64,000 nucleotides of DNA from Pseudoscleropodium purum (GCA_963969395.1 OZ017804.1:18848001-18912000); one strand, 5' to 3'; shown: positions 24,561 to 37,800, counted from the first letter of the stretch. Notes: generated by a model from the sequence alone, not told the origin. Program-made: numbers and translations.

Positions 24561-25393
24561 TTAAATAGTGAGTCGGGCTGCCTTAATAAAGTATATTTTT
24601 ACCAATATCATGACACAACATGATATTTTACTGATCAGGAAATTTTGCATTAGGAAAAATTCCAAGCCACAAGAAAGCTGCAAATTTTGAACCTCCTTGG
24701 TGCAATTAAAGAGAAAATAAAATTATTATTTTTTAATGAAAGCATCAAATGTGGTACTATTTATGTCACATTAGCACTATATGAGGTTTTAATATTTTTT
24801 TAAATATTTTTAAATATATTTTTTCAAATATTTTTCTTTAAATAAAAATTATTTTTTTATATTTTGTACTTGCACTACAGAGTGCTGAAAAACAAAAGTT
24901 TAACAGTCCTCCCAGGGATTTAGATTTTTCCTAATGCATTTTGAGTGGCACGATGTATTAAAAGAATTATACTAGCCATTGTTTAACGTGAGCAAGATTG
25001 GCAATGGGCTTGAAGGCTACTAAATGTTATGATAGTCACAAAGGCCCTTATAGCCCTCCCTCAATTCCGAGACCTTGAGACTTTGAGATCCCAAAGAAAA
25101 AAAGTGTTTTTGTTATCCATGGACTTTTGATTATATATTTTCCATATGTGACTAATTCCATTATTGAATTGAATTTTAGGGACCTTTAACCCTTAAAAGA
25201 CAAGCATGTTGATTTAGGCAACATAAGGTAACATGCTCAAAAATTGCCCACCTAAGAGCTAAAACGTCTTGAAATACTTTTTAGTAAATTTTCCTTGAAA
25301 GACAAGAGGAATTGGCATCTAATCCAAGTTGTTTCATATTTTCTAGAGCTTTCTGAAATTAGTTATGAAATTTTGAAGTTGAAGTGGCATAGG
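24561..25393. other. AT-rich intergenic DNA, nothing recognised
   Basis: No gene was found. TTTAACCCTTAAAAG at 25,184-25,198 resembles an element end. Confidence 0.45.
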
Positions 25394-25505
25394 GCTTTAA
25401 AATCGCCCACCCCTAAAATGTACACTATTTGTACATCGCTGAAGGCTATGAAATAGTTACATGAAAAAGTTGTGTACATTTGAATAGGGTGGGCGATTTT
25501 AGAGC
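25394..25505. repeat. Inverted repeat, arms about 32 bp, loop about 46 bp
   Basis: The left arm (25,394-25,425) carries gctttaaaatcgcccaccc and then aatgtacac. The right arm (25,472-25,505) carries gtgtacatt and then gggtgggcgattttagagc. The blocks are almost perfectly complementary, interrupted by a small unequal bulge (4 and 6 bases). The arms are GC-richer than the surroundings. Confidence 0.85.
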
Positions 25506-25590
25506 TTGTGTGTTACGAGTAGACACTCGTTTGGACTTACTAGTGCTCAACAAGGATGTAGTTAGAACGGTTATGGTGTCTTCCTTATAG

Positions 25591-25620
25591 CAAGTGAGAG
25601 GAGGCCTTCCCTCTCACTTG
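25591..25620. repeat. Short perfect hairpin
   Basis: caagtgagag and ctctcacttg form a 10-bp perfect stem with a 10-base loop. Confidence 0.8.
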
Positions 25621-25719
25621 TCATCTTGTTTACTTATGAATATTATTAATATGAGAAACCTTGGTTCATGATGTAAGAGTGTCGACATGAATGGATCCCT
25701 AACATTGTGCAATTTAAGA

Positions 25720-26596
25720 GCTTGTTGCCTTAGCAATTTTGGGCACACTATTGTGATTGCCAATCAGCATATATTTGGCCCAAACTTTGATAGAAGGTAT
25801 GTAGCATGTTTATTTATTGTGCAAGCAAAATTTCACAACATTTGAATACAATAGTCAAAAGTACTGGCTTGAAATGTTACTTTTTTTCATAAAGAAAAAT
25901 TTGATATCAATTTTCTAAAGTTATATATGTGTGTGTGTGTGTGTGAAGCTTTCAATCATTCTATTTTGATCAATGAGTTAAAAGTTATGAGGATTTTTTG
26001 TGTGGGGGCAATTATGGATTCTCTACTCTAAAATAAACTTTGAAGTCCTTTATCCTGCTCAATTTTTAATATATAAAATATAAAATAAAATTATAGGATG
26101 TAGATTATTTGTTACAACAGTGCAACAATTGGAATTGGCATTTTTCAATACCATAATTAAAATTTTAACAATTTTTTATGTTGGATCATTCTCTACTACT
26201 ATCTACTTACTACTTTTTTCCTATATGTTGTACAATTCCAAATGATTTGAAATTTTTCAAGCATGTGACCAACTTGTCTAGGAAACAAATTTAAAGAAGC
26301 ACCACCATTTTGGAAATTTTTTCATAGAAGAGAGAGCTTGTAAAGTGTAGCTACCATGTTTATCACAAGGCCCAAAAAATGATTTCAATAAATTTGAATG
26401 TTTATGTTTTCCAATCCACATAGTGGAAATTTCTAAAATTTTTACTACATATTTTCAAGTCAACATACTACAAGATCTAATGGTTACATGTATCAAAAAA
26501 AGTTTTTTTTTCTAAAATTTGGTATTTGTCAAGATTAGAAATAGCAATTTTCAAGTGTTTTTGGTGAAAATATAGTCAGAGACCTTAAGGGGTTAA
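25720..26596 (+). mobile_element. Family 1 element (forward), about 0.88 kb
   Basis: The right end reads ACCTTAAGGGGTTAA (26,582-26,596). Blocks in family 1 order are agcaattttgggcac, caatgagttaaaagttatg, ctctaaaataaactttgaag, tatgttgtacaattccaaat, tttcaagcatgtgaccaactt, accaccattttgg and gtgtttttggtgaaaatatag. The left border is approximate because the expected TTAACCCC end is decayed. A (TG)n microsatellite (about 25,928-25,945) lies inside. Confidence 0.6.
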
Positions 26597-28082
26597 GCGC
26601 AAATTTTTTTTATTTCATTTTTTGGAGCAATGCAAAAAGCACTCTTTACTAAGTCATAAACTTTTTTATATCCATGTGTATGGTAACTCAAACATTCAAA
26701 TGAACATACATTCATACAAAATGGAGCAATATTCTCCGAAGATTTTTAACAATTTAGTAATATCATCCATTATAGAAGGGGATAATACATTGCCAAATAT
26801 TCCTTCAAAAAATATTTGTATTGCTTTTGAGTAATAAATCACTCCAAAAGAAACAAATTGATTATATGTAAAATAAGTATAAGGAAGAAAAATAATTGAA
26901 ATTGTTTTTCTCTTATACTATTGACATTACAAATGAACCAATTTTATATTGGTTTCCTTTTGAATTTTAGTTTTAAATAAGCTAAGCTTCTTTCATTTTG
27001 TCAATTTTTATAGTTTAGATTCACATATGATAATATTAATGGAGGATTTTTTGAATGATTTGGAATTGACTAGATTTGCTCTTTAATCTTGAGTTGATTA
27101 TCTACATTTCATTTTACATCACCAAATTGTTGGAAACCTCAAACTATGGCCCTCTTTTGAACATAGACCATTGACCAAAATTTGTAGAAAAAATAGTCTA
27201 GGTCCATTGCTTGTCTTTGAAAGGTCCACAAAAGTATTCAATCTATTAATATATTTTTCAAAATAAATCAACCTATAATGTGAATATTTTTCAAATGATT
27301 GGTCATAAGCCTTTTGGCCCAAGGACTCTCCGAAAATGTACATGTAATCAAGCTTTCTATTCTAACTGGGCTTGACTGCAATTTTAGGAGACTCAATTTT
27401 TGTGCAATTCTTTTGCCATTGAGAATAAAAGTATTGTTCACATTTGTGTACCCCTTGGAATTAAAATTTTGAGTGTAACGCCAAATTCCTTGGTCTTCTT
27501 GATTTTCAATAATAAATATAATAAATATTGCCTACCATGGACTAGTAGATTCACATAAATTCCAATTCCAATTCAAAGATTTATAATCATTTGATTTGAG
27601 TTTTATATTGCATGCTCCATTTCTTTTCAACCTTTTATGTTTGAGATCTAAATCAATTAACTCCACTTTAGTATTAACTTTTAATTTTTAATCCTTATAC
27701 ATTATTTTATATTGAATGTCAAAGTTAAAGAATAAAGTTAGTGAAAACAAATATAAACTATGATTTCTAATTAAGATTTTGCAATTCCCAAATCCATAAG
27801 GCAACTTCCACAAAAGTTTCTAACTCACATACTATACCCAGTGGTCAAGATCAACAACAAATATTTTTTAAAACTAATGTCAATTTGCAAGGGATACTAT
27901 TTAAAAAAAGAATTGTATGAAAAAAAACAAATATTTTTTTTTTAGGCATTTGCCAACATTGATTAATTAGCCAAAAAGGAATGCCAGGCTTAACCACCAA
28001 GTACAATATATGAGTTTAGAATAAGATCCTACAATAGAAATTCAAAAATTTCAAGAGGATTTTTTAAATCTTTGATTAACCT
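26597..28082. other. AT-rich intergenic DNA, nothing recognised
   Basis: No gene or ordered repeat was found. Confidence 0.45.
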
Positions 28083-28997
28083 GTAAAGGACCATTGTCCT
28101 TCAAGGGACAAATGGGATTTCGGGTAGGTACCTAGAGGCTGAAATTTTTTCCTTATTTTTTAAAACTTTTTTTGAAGATAAGAAATTTATTATCTTCATG
28201 AGAATATACTTTTTTGTTCAATTGGTGCCCGGGAACAAAAGGTATGCCTAAATAAGTTCAAAATAGGGGATTGGGTGTAGCAAATAAAATTTAAAAAATT
28301 TAAAATAAAAATTTCCCCCCTCATATATTGTATTTTTTTGTACATTTAAAGCTTTGACTCATTCCATTTGGATTTTTTATGAGAAAGTTATGGACAATTT
28401 TGTATTTTGGGCAATTAAATCATCTTCTTGAAAAAATAACTTGTAGGATTCATTTTTTAATGTAATTTTTACAATTTTTCTAAAATAAAGTTCTACATGG
28501 TCTATCTTGCTTGCTAGAAAAATCTCACCATTGGTATTAGTGCATTTAATTCCATTTTAGAGATATTAATAATTTAGAGTTTCCTTCTATTTCATACCTA
28601 CTTAAACTTAACAATTTTTTAAAGAATAGAAATAATAATTTTTTGAATATCTTGAATTTTTTCTAAACTTTCAACTCAATTTTATACCATAAAGATTTAA
28701 AGCTCAAAACTTTGTAGTGCAAAAATTTAAAGTTAAAAATGTTCAAAGCCAATGTTCAAAGTCAAAACTACAATGTGCTAAAAAAACTTGTTTTTTCCAT
28801 TTTAAACGCAAATATTATTGAATTTGTGCAGCCAAAAATTCTAAAAAATTTTCCATACGTTCTCATAATGTTTAGGTGTAAGATCCTATGATTGGATGTG
28901 AAAAAAAACTTTTCAAAACTTTTTACCTTTTGCTATAAAAATGAAAGTTTTGAGTGTTTTTTGGGCAAAAATAAGGCCTTAGTCATTTAGTGTTAAA
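28083..28997 (+). mobile_element. Family 2 element (forward), near full length
   Basis: The left end is gtaaaggaccattgtccttc followed by aagggacaaatgggatttcg. The right end is CATTTAGTGTTAA (28,984-28,996). The interior is the clearest family 2 copy: attggtgcccgggaacaaaa, a ggtatgcc block, gactcattccatttggat, gagaaagttatggacaattt, aggtgtaagatcctatgat and agttttgagtgttttttggg. No coding sequence was seen. Confidence 0.6.
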
Positions 28998-29760
28998 CTC
29001 ACAAAAAAAATAAAAAAGCTCCAATCTTCTTTGTAGATTGATGTACATCAAGAGCCTATTTATATTAGGCCCCTTGTATAGTTAAAGTAATGAGGCAAAT
29101 GATTCCAATGGTATATACCTTATATTTCACTTGATTGCATTGAAGTAGTCTAATCTACAAGCAAACACTTTAGGGATGGTCTACTTTATTCATGGTTACA
29201 ATGGATCAAAAGATTTTTAGCTCATTTTTTAGATGAAGAAAAATAGATGCACAATATAACACAAGTGATTTCATATTTTTTTGAAGCATTATTGATTACC
29301 TATGAATTTTCAAAGATTTTTCTTAAAGGCACCTATTCTTGTTTGTAGGTCTGGAAAAATTTGTATATACATAGCCTATCAAAGGAGATGTGAAAACCTA
29401 GAAGAAGCATGGGGATTTGCAATAAATAGCAAGTACAAGTTCTAAATGTGACCATACTTAAGTCAAATCAATTTTATATATTTTACATTTTTCCTAGCAA
29501 GACAATTAGCCTACCAACTTCCAATTTCAATGTATGAGTGTCCACCTATCAAGATATTTGAAAATGGATCCAACTACATGTTTTTTCCACCCATAGTTTA
29601 ATCCTAAACCATTATCAAACTTACTTCAATGCACTTTCAATATATCCTCGATCCATTCAATGGCTATCTTATGTTGATTCATGACCACCTTATGTCCATT
29701 CTTGAGCTAATTATGGAGTTGCTTCGAAGGAAACGGTCCCTTTTAGAGCAAACTACCTTA
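28998..29760. other. Intergenic DNA upstream of the light-harvesting-like gene
   Basis: No gene was found. AT content falls toward the right as the promoter region of the next gene begins. Confidence 0.4.
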
Positions 29761-29875
29761 TTAGAAATGCTCAGTGCTTATTGATTTTTTCCTGACAGGG
29801 AATTTTACGGGCTAACGATGGATGAAAGCTGTAGAGTTTATGGATGAAAAATGCGTTGATCAGTGATACTGGACT

Positions 29876-29882
29876 ACGTGGC
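29876..29882 (+). promoter_or_regulatory. ACGTGGC motif (G-box/ABRE-like) upstream of the LHC-like gene
   Basis: An ACGTGGC heptamer lies about 300 bp before the start codon at 30,183. ACGT-core elements of this type are common in light- and ABA-responsive plant promoters. A single occurrence is weak evidence, and no clear TATA box was seen between it and the start. Confidence 0.25.
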
Positions 29883-30182
29883 AGTTTCATTCATTCCATT
29901 CATGGGTGAACACGCCACGCCCAGGTGCGAGTGGACCTTACGCCTGCGCACATCCCCGCCACGACTACCCAAATTTGCCACTTCATATTTCCAGTTTCCG
30001 TTCCACGCCGCACTGACTCCCTTCTCTCCAAGAGCTTTCAATTCCTCTCTATTGTTCTGGACACAAATCTCGTCGAAAGCGGTGCAACATTGCCTTTTCT
30101 GGGTACAAATTTGGTCGAAAAACGGTTCAACATTGTCACCACACTCAGAGTCGATTCACGGAACTGGTTTTCGAAGGGCTCC

Positions 30183-32126
30183 ATGATGAATGGAGCTGTG
30201 ATGGCGTCAGCGGTACCTTGTCAATTTCATGGCGTAAGAATTGGGGAAGCAGGTACAGTAATTCCAAGAATCTTTCTCTTTTTTTTTCCCCCTTTCTTTT
30301 TGTATACTTACAAATTTGGATTTTAGAAATTTGGTCTGATTTGGACTTGACTGTAGTTCATTTTAGGTTTACTTTTCTGTATTTGGGGAATGAATGCAAG
30401 AACCCCTATGCTGTTGGAGGAATTGTGTCTGAATTAGTTGATTCATTTAGGTTCATATTCTACAATTGAGAGATTAGGAGAGACCTCCTGTTAGCGGGTT
30501 CTCTCTTATCTGAATCGCGGGGGCTCCCCTAATAGGACCGTGCTGACTTTTAGGCACAATTCACTGCATTTGGAGGTATTGGTATCTGTTTAATCTGCTT
30601 TTGAATCATCTGAAGCTGTGACATTAAAACTGAGCGTGCTTTTTCTCTTGTTGGTTGTTGTCAACAGGCAGGTTTGGACTTTCGAGCGTTGTCAGATTAG
30701 GTCAGTTGAAGCCCCTGAAGAAAGTCAGGCGATTCCAAGTGCACGCAGCGGTTGATATTAATGTAGTCTCATGAACTTCTCTCTCGTCTTCCCACGGTTT
30801 TCAAATGTATTGAAAGATAGGTTTGAATGCGTTGAATGTTTCTCATTCTGTGAATGATCAAGATATGTGAGACTTTTATTCTTTCAAAAAGTTAGAACTG
30901 TCCTGACCAGCCAGTTTGTCGTCAATTTTTTTCTACTTCAATTTTTTTTTGCTGCAGAGTGCTGTTGCAAGGTAGATACTCTTTCTGATATTCTGCCAAA
31001 GAGAATAGTAGTATTACCTTCATTTTCTGGAATTCAAAAGCATTTGGGCTTCCTACGCAGGGGAAAGCAGTTGTAAACGGACCGCTTCGAGGCTCCAAAG
31101 AGCCTCCTAAAACAACGCTGATGGTGGACCCTCTCGAGGCAAAGCGTTTGGCTGCTGAAGAATGGAGGCTACTCCAAGAACGTGCAGCATTTCAGGTCAG
31201 CTTCGCTACCTAATAAATAGAAGTGGTAACTTGGTTTTCAGTAGAAGAAGTCTGTTGTAGGAACTTTTAAGAGAGCATATTTTAAAAAATCGTTCCTGTG
31301 GACTTCCGGCGGTCACACTGATCATAGGGAGGCCTCTCATGAGACATGGGGAAGCCTCCGTATGATCAAGGTGAATATAAAGAGAGCTCCTCATGAATCA
31401 CAGAGTGAATATAAAGAATTCCACTCTGATAGTTCCTGAAACAATCTCAAATTACTGAAAACCCTGCTTTCTTGGCTATCTAGCAATTGATGACCTATTG
31501 ATGGACATTAGCATAGAATTGCAAAGCACCCTGCAGGTTACACCGGCAGCAAGTTTTGAAAGATGAAAATTCTATTGCGGTATGCAGAAAAAGAAGAGAA
31601 TTGAAGCAATCAATGGAGGATGGGCAGTGCTAGGGTTGACAATTGGGATTATTGTGGAAGGTTATACAGGCAAAGGTATCTTGTCTCAAGTAAGTGATCT
31701 CAACCTCTTTCACAAAGTCTCTTTGGATTCCATCGCTTATGCAATAATATCTTAGCCTCTCAATTATAGCTGATAAGGTAAGGATGTTGAGTATTTTTGT
31801 ATTGGGAAGGTGGTTCTTTGGGTGCTCTTCATCAGGAGGTTTTCCAGATACATGTAACCTCTTTGGTAAATCAGAAGACAATGTGCTGATTGTGGATCTC
31901 AAGTTTGGATGTTCAGTGCCAGTTTTTGATTATATTTTGTGGTGAGTTCGTGCTACTGGTGTAGTTGGTTCATGTTTGTTTGAAAGACTTGATATGGTCA
32001 ACGAAAGTGTTCTAACACGAAGTTGTGAGGCGATTGCAGGTGGCAGGGTATATAGATTCACTAGCAGGTTTTGTAGCAACCATAACACCACCAACGCTTC
32101 CAACATTTCCAACACTTGGCTTCTAG
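30183..32126 (+). CDS. Plastid light-harvesting-like (LIL/one-helix type) protein, five exons
   Basis: Predicted coding segments are 30,183-30,252, 30,668-30,762, 31,061-31,195, 31,588-31,689 and 32,040-32,126. All junctions are GT-AG and in phase, giving about 162 residues. The first 50 or so residues are basic and hydroxylated, without early acidic residues, and end VRRFQVHAAVD, a plausible transit-peptide cleavage region. Residues about 56-100 are charged and contain an amphipathic stretch (PLEAKRLAAEEWRLLQE). Exon 4 encodes the diagnostic part: E-A-I-N-G-G-W-A-V-L-G, followed by a hydrophobic helix (LTIGIIVEG) and YTGKGILSQ, the pattern of a chlorophyll-binding helix in LHC-like proteins. 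Exon 5 adds a weakly hydrophobic tail ending PTLPTFPTLGF. Such proteins sit in thylakoids and serve in pigment handling or photosystem assembly and photoprotection. The acceptor of exon 3 is the least certain: 31,060|31,061 keeps phase, but a 12-14 base micro-exon near 30,957 is also possible. Starts at 30,186 or 30,201 are alternatives. The exact family member is not assigned. Confidence 0.72.
31319..31368 (+). repeat. Intronic hairpin in the LHC-like gene
   Basis: Arms at 31,319-31,336 (tgatcatagggaggcctc) and 31,351-31,368 (gaagcctccgtatgatca) pair over 18 positions with two mismatches around a 14-base loop; flanking bases allow partial extension. It lies wholly within intron 3 (31,196-31,587). 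Confidence 0.75.
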
Positions 32127-34490
32127 GCTTCCTTGACTGATTAGCTGTTTAGCGATTAAGTTGGATTGTTAATTTTTTGGTAGCACAGAAATTATATATC
32201 AAGAGCTTAGTGTGGATATTGATGTAACGTAACCAATGAACTCATGAAAAAAAGTGTCTAGCACAAACTATTACTGATCTCAATCAGTCAGGTGGTGTCT
32301 TTTTATTTGCTCATGCAAGTGACTGCTTAAATTGTTGGAAGCATTCTCCTCTTGTAAGCATGAGAACAGTTTTGGTCATAATTGTCTGTAATCAGAAATA
32401 TCCAAAGCATTTTAATGAATAACCCTGTAAATATTTAAAAGCATATCAATGAATAACCTTGTAAATATTTAGCTCTTTTTATCTCCTTGGACACTCATTG
32501 GTAGAGATAATGTAGACATGTTGATATAAAAATGATCTCTTGTATTTAGGATAGCCATAGACCTATTATAATGACTAGTATGACATATGCCATTGTGACC
32601 ATTATGATGATTCAACTTCTTTTAAGAAAATTTGATAAAAGAATATTGTATATTTCAATATTTTTTGTTTTCATAGGTTGGAAGTTTACAAATTAATACA
32701 TATAAACATTGTCTCTTTGAGAGTCTTCCAAAAGTAATAAATCTTTTTCTTAACCTCTAAAGGACCAACCAACATTTTTTTGGCTATATAGATTTTTTGG
32801 ATAGGTACTTGTGACTCAAGACTCATGTCTTTGGTTGAAAATTTAATAAAACATAGGGACAAGAAATATCTTGAATTTGCATTAAAATTCATGTATTTGA
32901 ATAAAGTAGTGAAAAGTTAGAGCATGAAAAGTGTCTTTTTTTTTGCTGATAGGGTAGAACAATCAAGGTGATATACACTGCAATTAGGAGATTGGCCCTT
33001 CACAATGGGTTAGTACACAACGCAAGTTACAATAGCGGTCCATGAATAGATTTGAATCTCGATCAATCTAACAAGGGTGGCAGTGGTGCCATGCACTATT
33101 GGCAAAGAAGGACAACAATTGGGTGACCAAGAAACATAACCACTTGTTGTGCAAGTTCAAGTTTCCCCCCCAAAATGTTTCATTTTTAGTTTAAATCATG
33201 AAATGCATAGTATGCTCATATAATGCAATGCCTCATGTCTGGGTTTAAAATGCCTTGTGTTTTGATTTGAACCTTTAAGGGTTCACTCTTAAAGGATATG
33301 GGATAATTTGAAGATTGAGCTCTTACTAATCTTAACCATTTATATATCCTACATGCGTTGTATTACTCCCTACCATCCAATTTGTATAAAGAGTTACTCT
33401 TCCTAAACTTTACACCCACATTGGTAAGTGATTTTAGGAGTACTATGTCAAACATTTTGATTTTTTTTAATACAATGTTGAAATTTCATACATTAAATTT
33501 CAAAATGTTGAAGCCATGTTGAAAACATAAAAAAAAAAAAAAATGTTGTTTAGAACTTTAATTAAATACAGATAAGTCTATAGATAAGGTAAACTTGCCT
33601 ATGATAGGCAAATCACCCATAACAGGCACCTAGGGAACTTTCCCATTATTGTCTTCTATCAACCCATGAGAATTTTTTTCTTAAAAATGGAATTAGGACT
33701 GCATTAGGTTGATTTGTAGTTGTCATCAAAACCTTTGTATATGGTTATGGAATTATTAGTAATTGTCATAGAGCACTAATACTTTTCTAGTGTAAATTGT
33801 TAGTAAAAAGTTATTTTTTTATTTCTTTATGTCATGTCCATGTTAGGAAATTTTGTAACCATATTAGAGAATGTTATGACTATTTTGGGTGGTAAGATGA
33901 CCATCATGGAAACACTTCTCTATTGATTTTGGGTAGTCTATAGACTTTTTTGGGCTAACTGGATAGCAAACTTCGAAAATTCTTAAAAGAATTCATATTT
34001 TGTCGAAAAAATAAAATTCTAGTTGCTTCCTTCATTTCTCACGTATGTCTTTATATGGAAATAAATCTGATTTTTTTTGTTAATGACAATAGAACAAATC
34101 AGCCATTCTGCTTGTCATAGGTAGGTTTACCTTCAGGGGTGCTAGATAATGCTGCAATTTGTGGCATTGGTAGCCACAACTGTTGCTTTTTGCCACCACT
34201 GGCCTTTTGTAAAGATGGTAGTGATTGTATTAGGGTCGGGTTTGGACATTCCACAACCTCCACCCCTTAATTAGAGATTGCCCTTTTTTCTTTCTTAAAA
34301 TTAATGTCAATCTTATTCCTATAGTCTTTAAATTTTATTTTCTTGTGAATTTTTTTTGTAGTAGAGGGGTCTAAGAGGAAGATCTCCACCGTTCACTTTT
34401 TTATTTGAAGTTTTTTTGAAGAATTTATTAAAATCTAAAAAATATTCCATGCAAACCTAATTTCAATATGATGCCATCTTCTAGCAATTA
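32127..34490. other. Intergenic DNA downstream of the LHC-like gene
   Basis: The first few hundred bases are probably 3' UTR and terminator; repeated gtaaatattta/atgaataacc blocks occur at 32,415-32,472. An element-end motif TTAACCTCTAAAGGACC lies at 32,750-32,766. No other gene was found. Confidence 0.4.
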
Positions 34491-34499
34491 TTTTGTTAT

Positions 34500-34866
34500 A
34501 AGTTCTTCAATTTGAAAGTGTTTGAAATTCTTGAAGCATTCAATGAACTCACAAAGAAAGATGAATCCAAAGAAGCACTAGCATTTTGGAAATTTTTTCA
34601 TGCAAATTTGAAAAATTGAAGGACAACTGCCCTATTTTTGGGAGGGCCCAAAAAATTATTTCTATCCCTTCAAATGCTTGTATCTTTCAATCCACATGGT
34701 GAAAATCTCTGAAATTTTTGCCACATCTTCTTCAACAAGGGTACTACAAGATTCAATAGTTACATGTGTCTCAAAAAGTTAAATTTTTTTTTTTGGTATT
34801 TGTATTAGAAATGGCACTTTTGAAGTGTTTTTGGTGAGAACATAGTCAAGGAACTTAAGGGGTTAA
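34500..34866 (+). mobile_element. Family 1 element, right-hand part only
   Basis: Blocks tttgaaattcttgaagcatt, aagaagcactagcattttgg, aatccacatggtgaaaat, tactacaagattcaatagtt and gtgtttttggtgag end in AACTTAAGGGGTTAA (34,852-34,866). The left half is missing. Confidence 0.55.
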
Positions 34867-37800
34867 ATTTGAGATTTACTATTTGAGATTCAAAGTCATT
34901 GTTTATAGAGGTTGGAGTTTATTCAAGTGTTATTTGCGTGGGTGTAATAATATTAACAACCCAACTAATATTATACTCATTTGGTGATCACTATCTTAAT
35001 GACAAAGCTTTAAAAATTTATAGCTATTTTGATGAAATTTTTTTTTCTAATTGTCTATTTGAATATGTTTGAATTTCATAAAAATTCAATATTATTTACT
35101 CTTTGAAAGAATTTGAAATGGTATCAAAAAGACTTGTATATATCCACCCCACACTCTAATTTGAGCTAAATCCCCCTTCTTGGCTATTTTCTAATAAATG
35201 TATTGTCAATTGACAAAAAATTCTTTGAAAATTAATATTTTACACTTGGTGAATAAGAATAGTGCAAATTTGGATGGTACCAAGTACTTTGTCATCTAGT
35301 TTACAGGTGGATGCACAAATTCAAAGTACCACTATAAAATAAACAAACAAATATCTACTTTATTGTAGAGACTTGTAAGCCTTGTGTCATTGCCTTGTCT
35401 ATGATGGCCCAATGCATGTATATATTTTATATTAAAAAACTTGTTACATATTTTTTGATAAAAATAAAATTCTATAAAATTCTTTTTTTTTGTAAGTTCA
35501 AAGTTTACAAATTAAAAAACATTGCCACTACTTCTTTGAATCATATAATCTCATGAAGTAGACATAAAGTGTTAGATTAATTTTTTGGCCATCTTCTCAT
35601 TACTTGTTTGAATTCAAGGATATCATCTATGTAGGTTGGGCTTGTGTAAATCTATGGACCATGTACTATACACTATTGTAGTCCTAGTTCCAAAGCTATT
35701 AGACAGTACATGTAGTGTGAAAATGCCTACCTATCTTATATCCAAGATAAGTTCAAAGACTTTTCAAGCAACCTTCATGATCTATTTTGTAGTTTAAGGT
35801 GACAAAAATTAATTTGAAATTTTGTATCTTCTACTTCTTAAGTTGGAATGGATAAAAACTAGTTGTATGTAGAAGTATCTTTCTTAACAACTTTTGGTCA
35901 ATAAAAAGCATACCCCCTTTGGACATGTAGTTATGGAGATCTTGGTTGTCACCAAAACCAAACCAAAATAAAACAAAACACCAAACTTAACAATATGCCA
36001 TGTGTTGTTCCCACAACTATGATAACCTAGCAAAAGACCACCTCCAAAAGAAATGAATGTGAAAACAATGAATGAAATTCATCCTTGTAGCCTTACATTG
36101 AAATGCTTGTAATGAACAACTTTGTTTATATTTTTCATTTTTATGATATTTAAATATTTAATGACTAAAATACTCAAATCTCTATCATCTTTCCAAAATA
36201 GGATTGAAAAAATTCAATGAATTGTTTTGTTTTCTTTTTATTCTAGTTTAAGCTAACAAAAATCATTCCAATACAAAAATCATTGGAAACTTTTCAAACA
36301 TTCATTCTCTTTCTAAGATAGGATAAAAACCTTTCAAGAAACTTAAAATTTTTTTTTTACCATTGGCAAGGTCAAGTTGAAAGCTTTTCAAACTTCTATC
36401 ATCTTCACAAGATAGGATTGAAGTTATATTTTCTATAGTTTTGTTGACAAAATCCTTTGAAATTTGATATCTTTATCTTATGCTACATGAATCAAAATGG
36501 CATGAAACTTATGCATCAAATAGTAGAACTGAAAATATTGAAGTCAAAAAGATTTTGAACCCAAGAACAAGAACCAAGAAAGAATTCATCTTATGCTCTA
36601 TTTCTTGAGCCAATCTGCAACATTAGAGGAATGGCAAGAGAGACAAAAAACCCTTGTTCAGATTTTGATTTTTAGGAGAAAACGATTATGAAGTCATGTG
36701 GGTGAAATTTTAGTACAATGGGACTTAGAAAATGGTTGATTTGCATCTGTGATGAAGAGGCTTTGGGGTGATCTATGCAAACTCATTGGTCTTAAAGATG
36801 GGTGAAATTTGCATAAGATTGCTTGGAATGCCAACAACTTTGGAGCACAGTTAAGTTAGTTCAGTAATTAGGAGGGCCAATGTAGATAAGAAGCTTTTGA
36901 GGCAAAATTAATTATGAATTCAAGAGACTAGAAAATAAATCTGCATTTTTATAAGTTTTTCTTTCCTTCCAATTGAAGTGATTTAATTCAGAATTTAGCA
37001 CAAAAGTCATGAAGCATCAAGTGATCAGGCTCTCTCGGTCTCTCCGTCTCTGCTGAAAAATAAGAATTTTTTTTCTCAGCATACTTACATGAATTTTAAC
37101 TGTTTTAAATTCAGTAGCTCCCACAGTAAGCTCCAAATTACATTCATTGTCCACCTTTTGGATACTGACTCTCTTTGGGGTTAATTAAATCATGGCTGTA
37201 GTACGGCTGTTGCAACTTGGCATATGCGTCAAAATGAAAGGTGGACGTTTAGTGTTGAGGTAAATCATGCTCTAAATTGCTAAGGATATGAAAGTATCAC
37301 ACAACAACATTATTTTGGATAGGGATGACCATGCACGTAATGTGGTTTGATGTCCTGTTTATGACTTGTTAAATTGGTGATATTCTATGACTTTGACACT
37401 TTCAGTACCTGTGATCTCAAACACAAATCTGTACATATCCAAGTTTTTAGAGATTTGTGTAGACTTGTGTCACAATTTTTGCGCTGGGATCGTGTCAATT
37501 TAACAAAAATCAAGTTGACTTTATGGCCTGCCCAATGTTGAGCTAGTGTTCCTTGAGAAGTGTTTCTTATAGTTCGAGATCCGGAGCAAAATGGTCAAAT
37601 AGGTGAAACCCCACATCTAAATAGATCCTAATTTAGAACTTGCATTTGAAAATCAAACTTGGGCTCTCTGAAACATGAGATTTGAACAAATATGACAATT
37701 AGGTCACTGCAAGAAGCACCTGTTAATTTTGTTGCATTTGCTGTAGTAACATATAGATAGTACTTGGAACCCATTTTGGTTTTATAGACCTTCCTCTTTT

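Noticed and set aside
30955..30974. Possible 12-14-base micro-exon in the LHC-like gene (after tgctgcag, before gtagat)
   Set aside because: The direct junction from exon 2 to 31,061 is in phase and gives a coherent protein; the micro-exon is possible but not needed.
32980..33070. tRNA-like stretch (ttcgaatc-like tgaatctcgatc segment)
   Set aside because: No cloverleaf could be drawn: acceptor and D stems do not pair.
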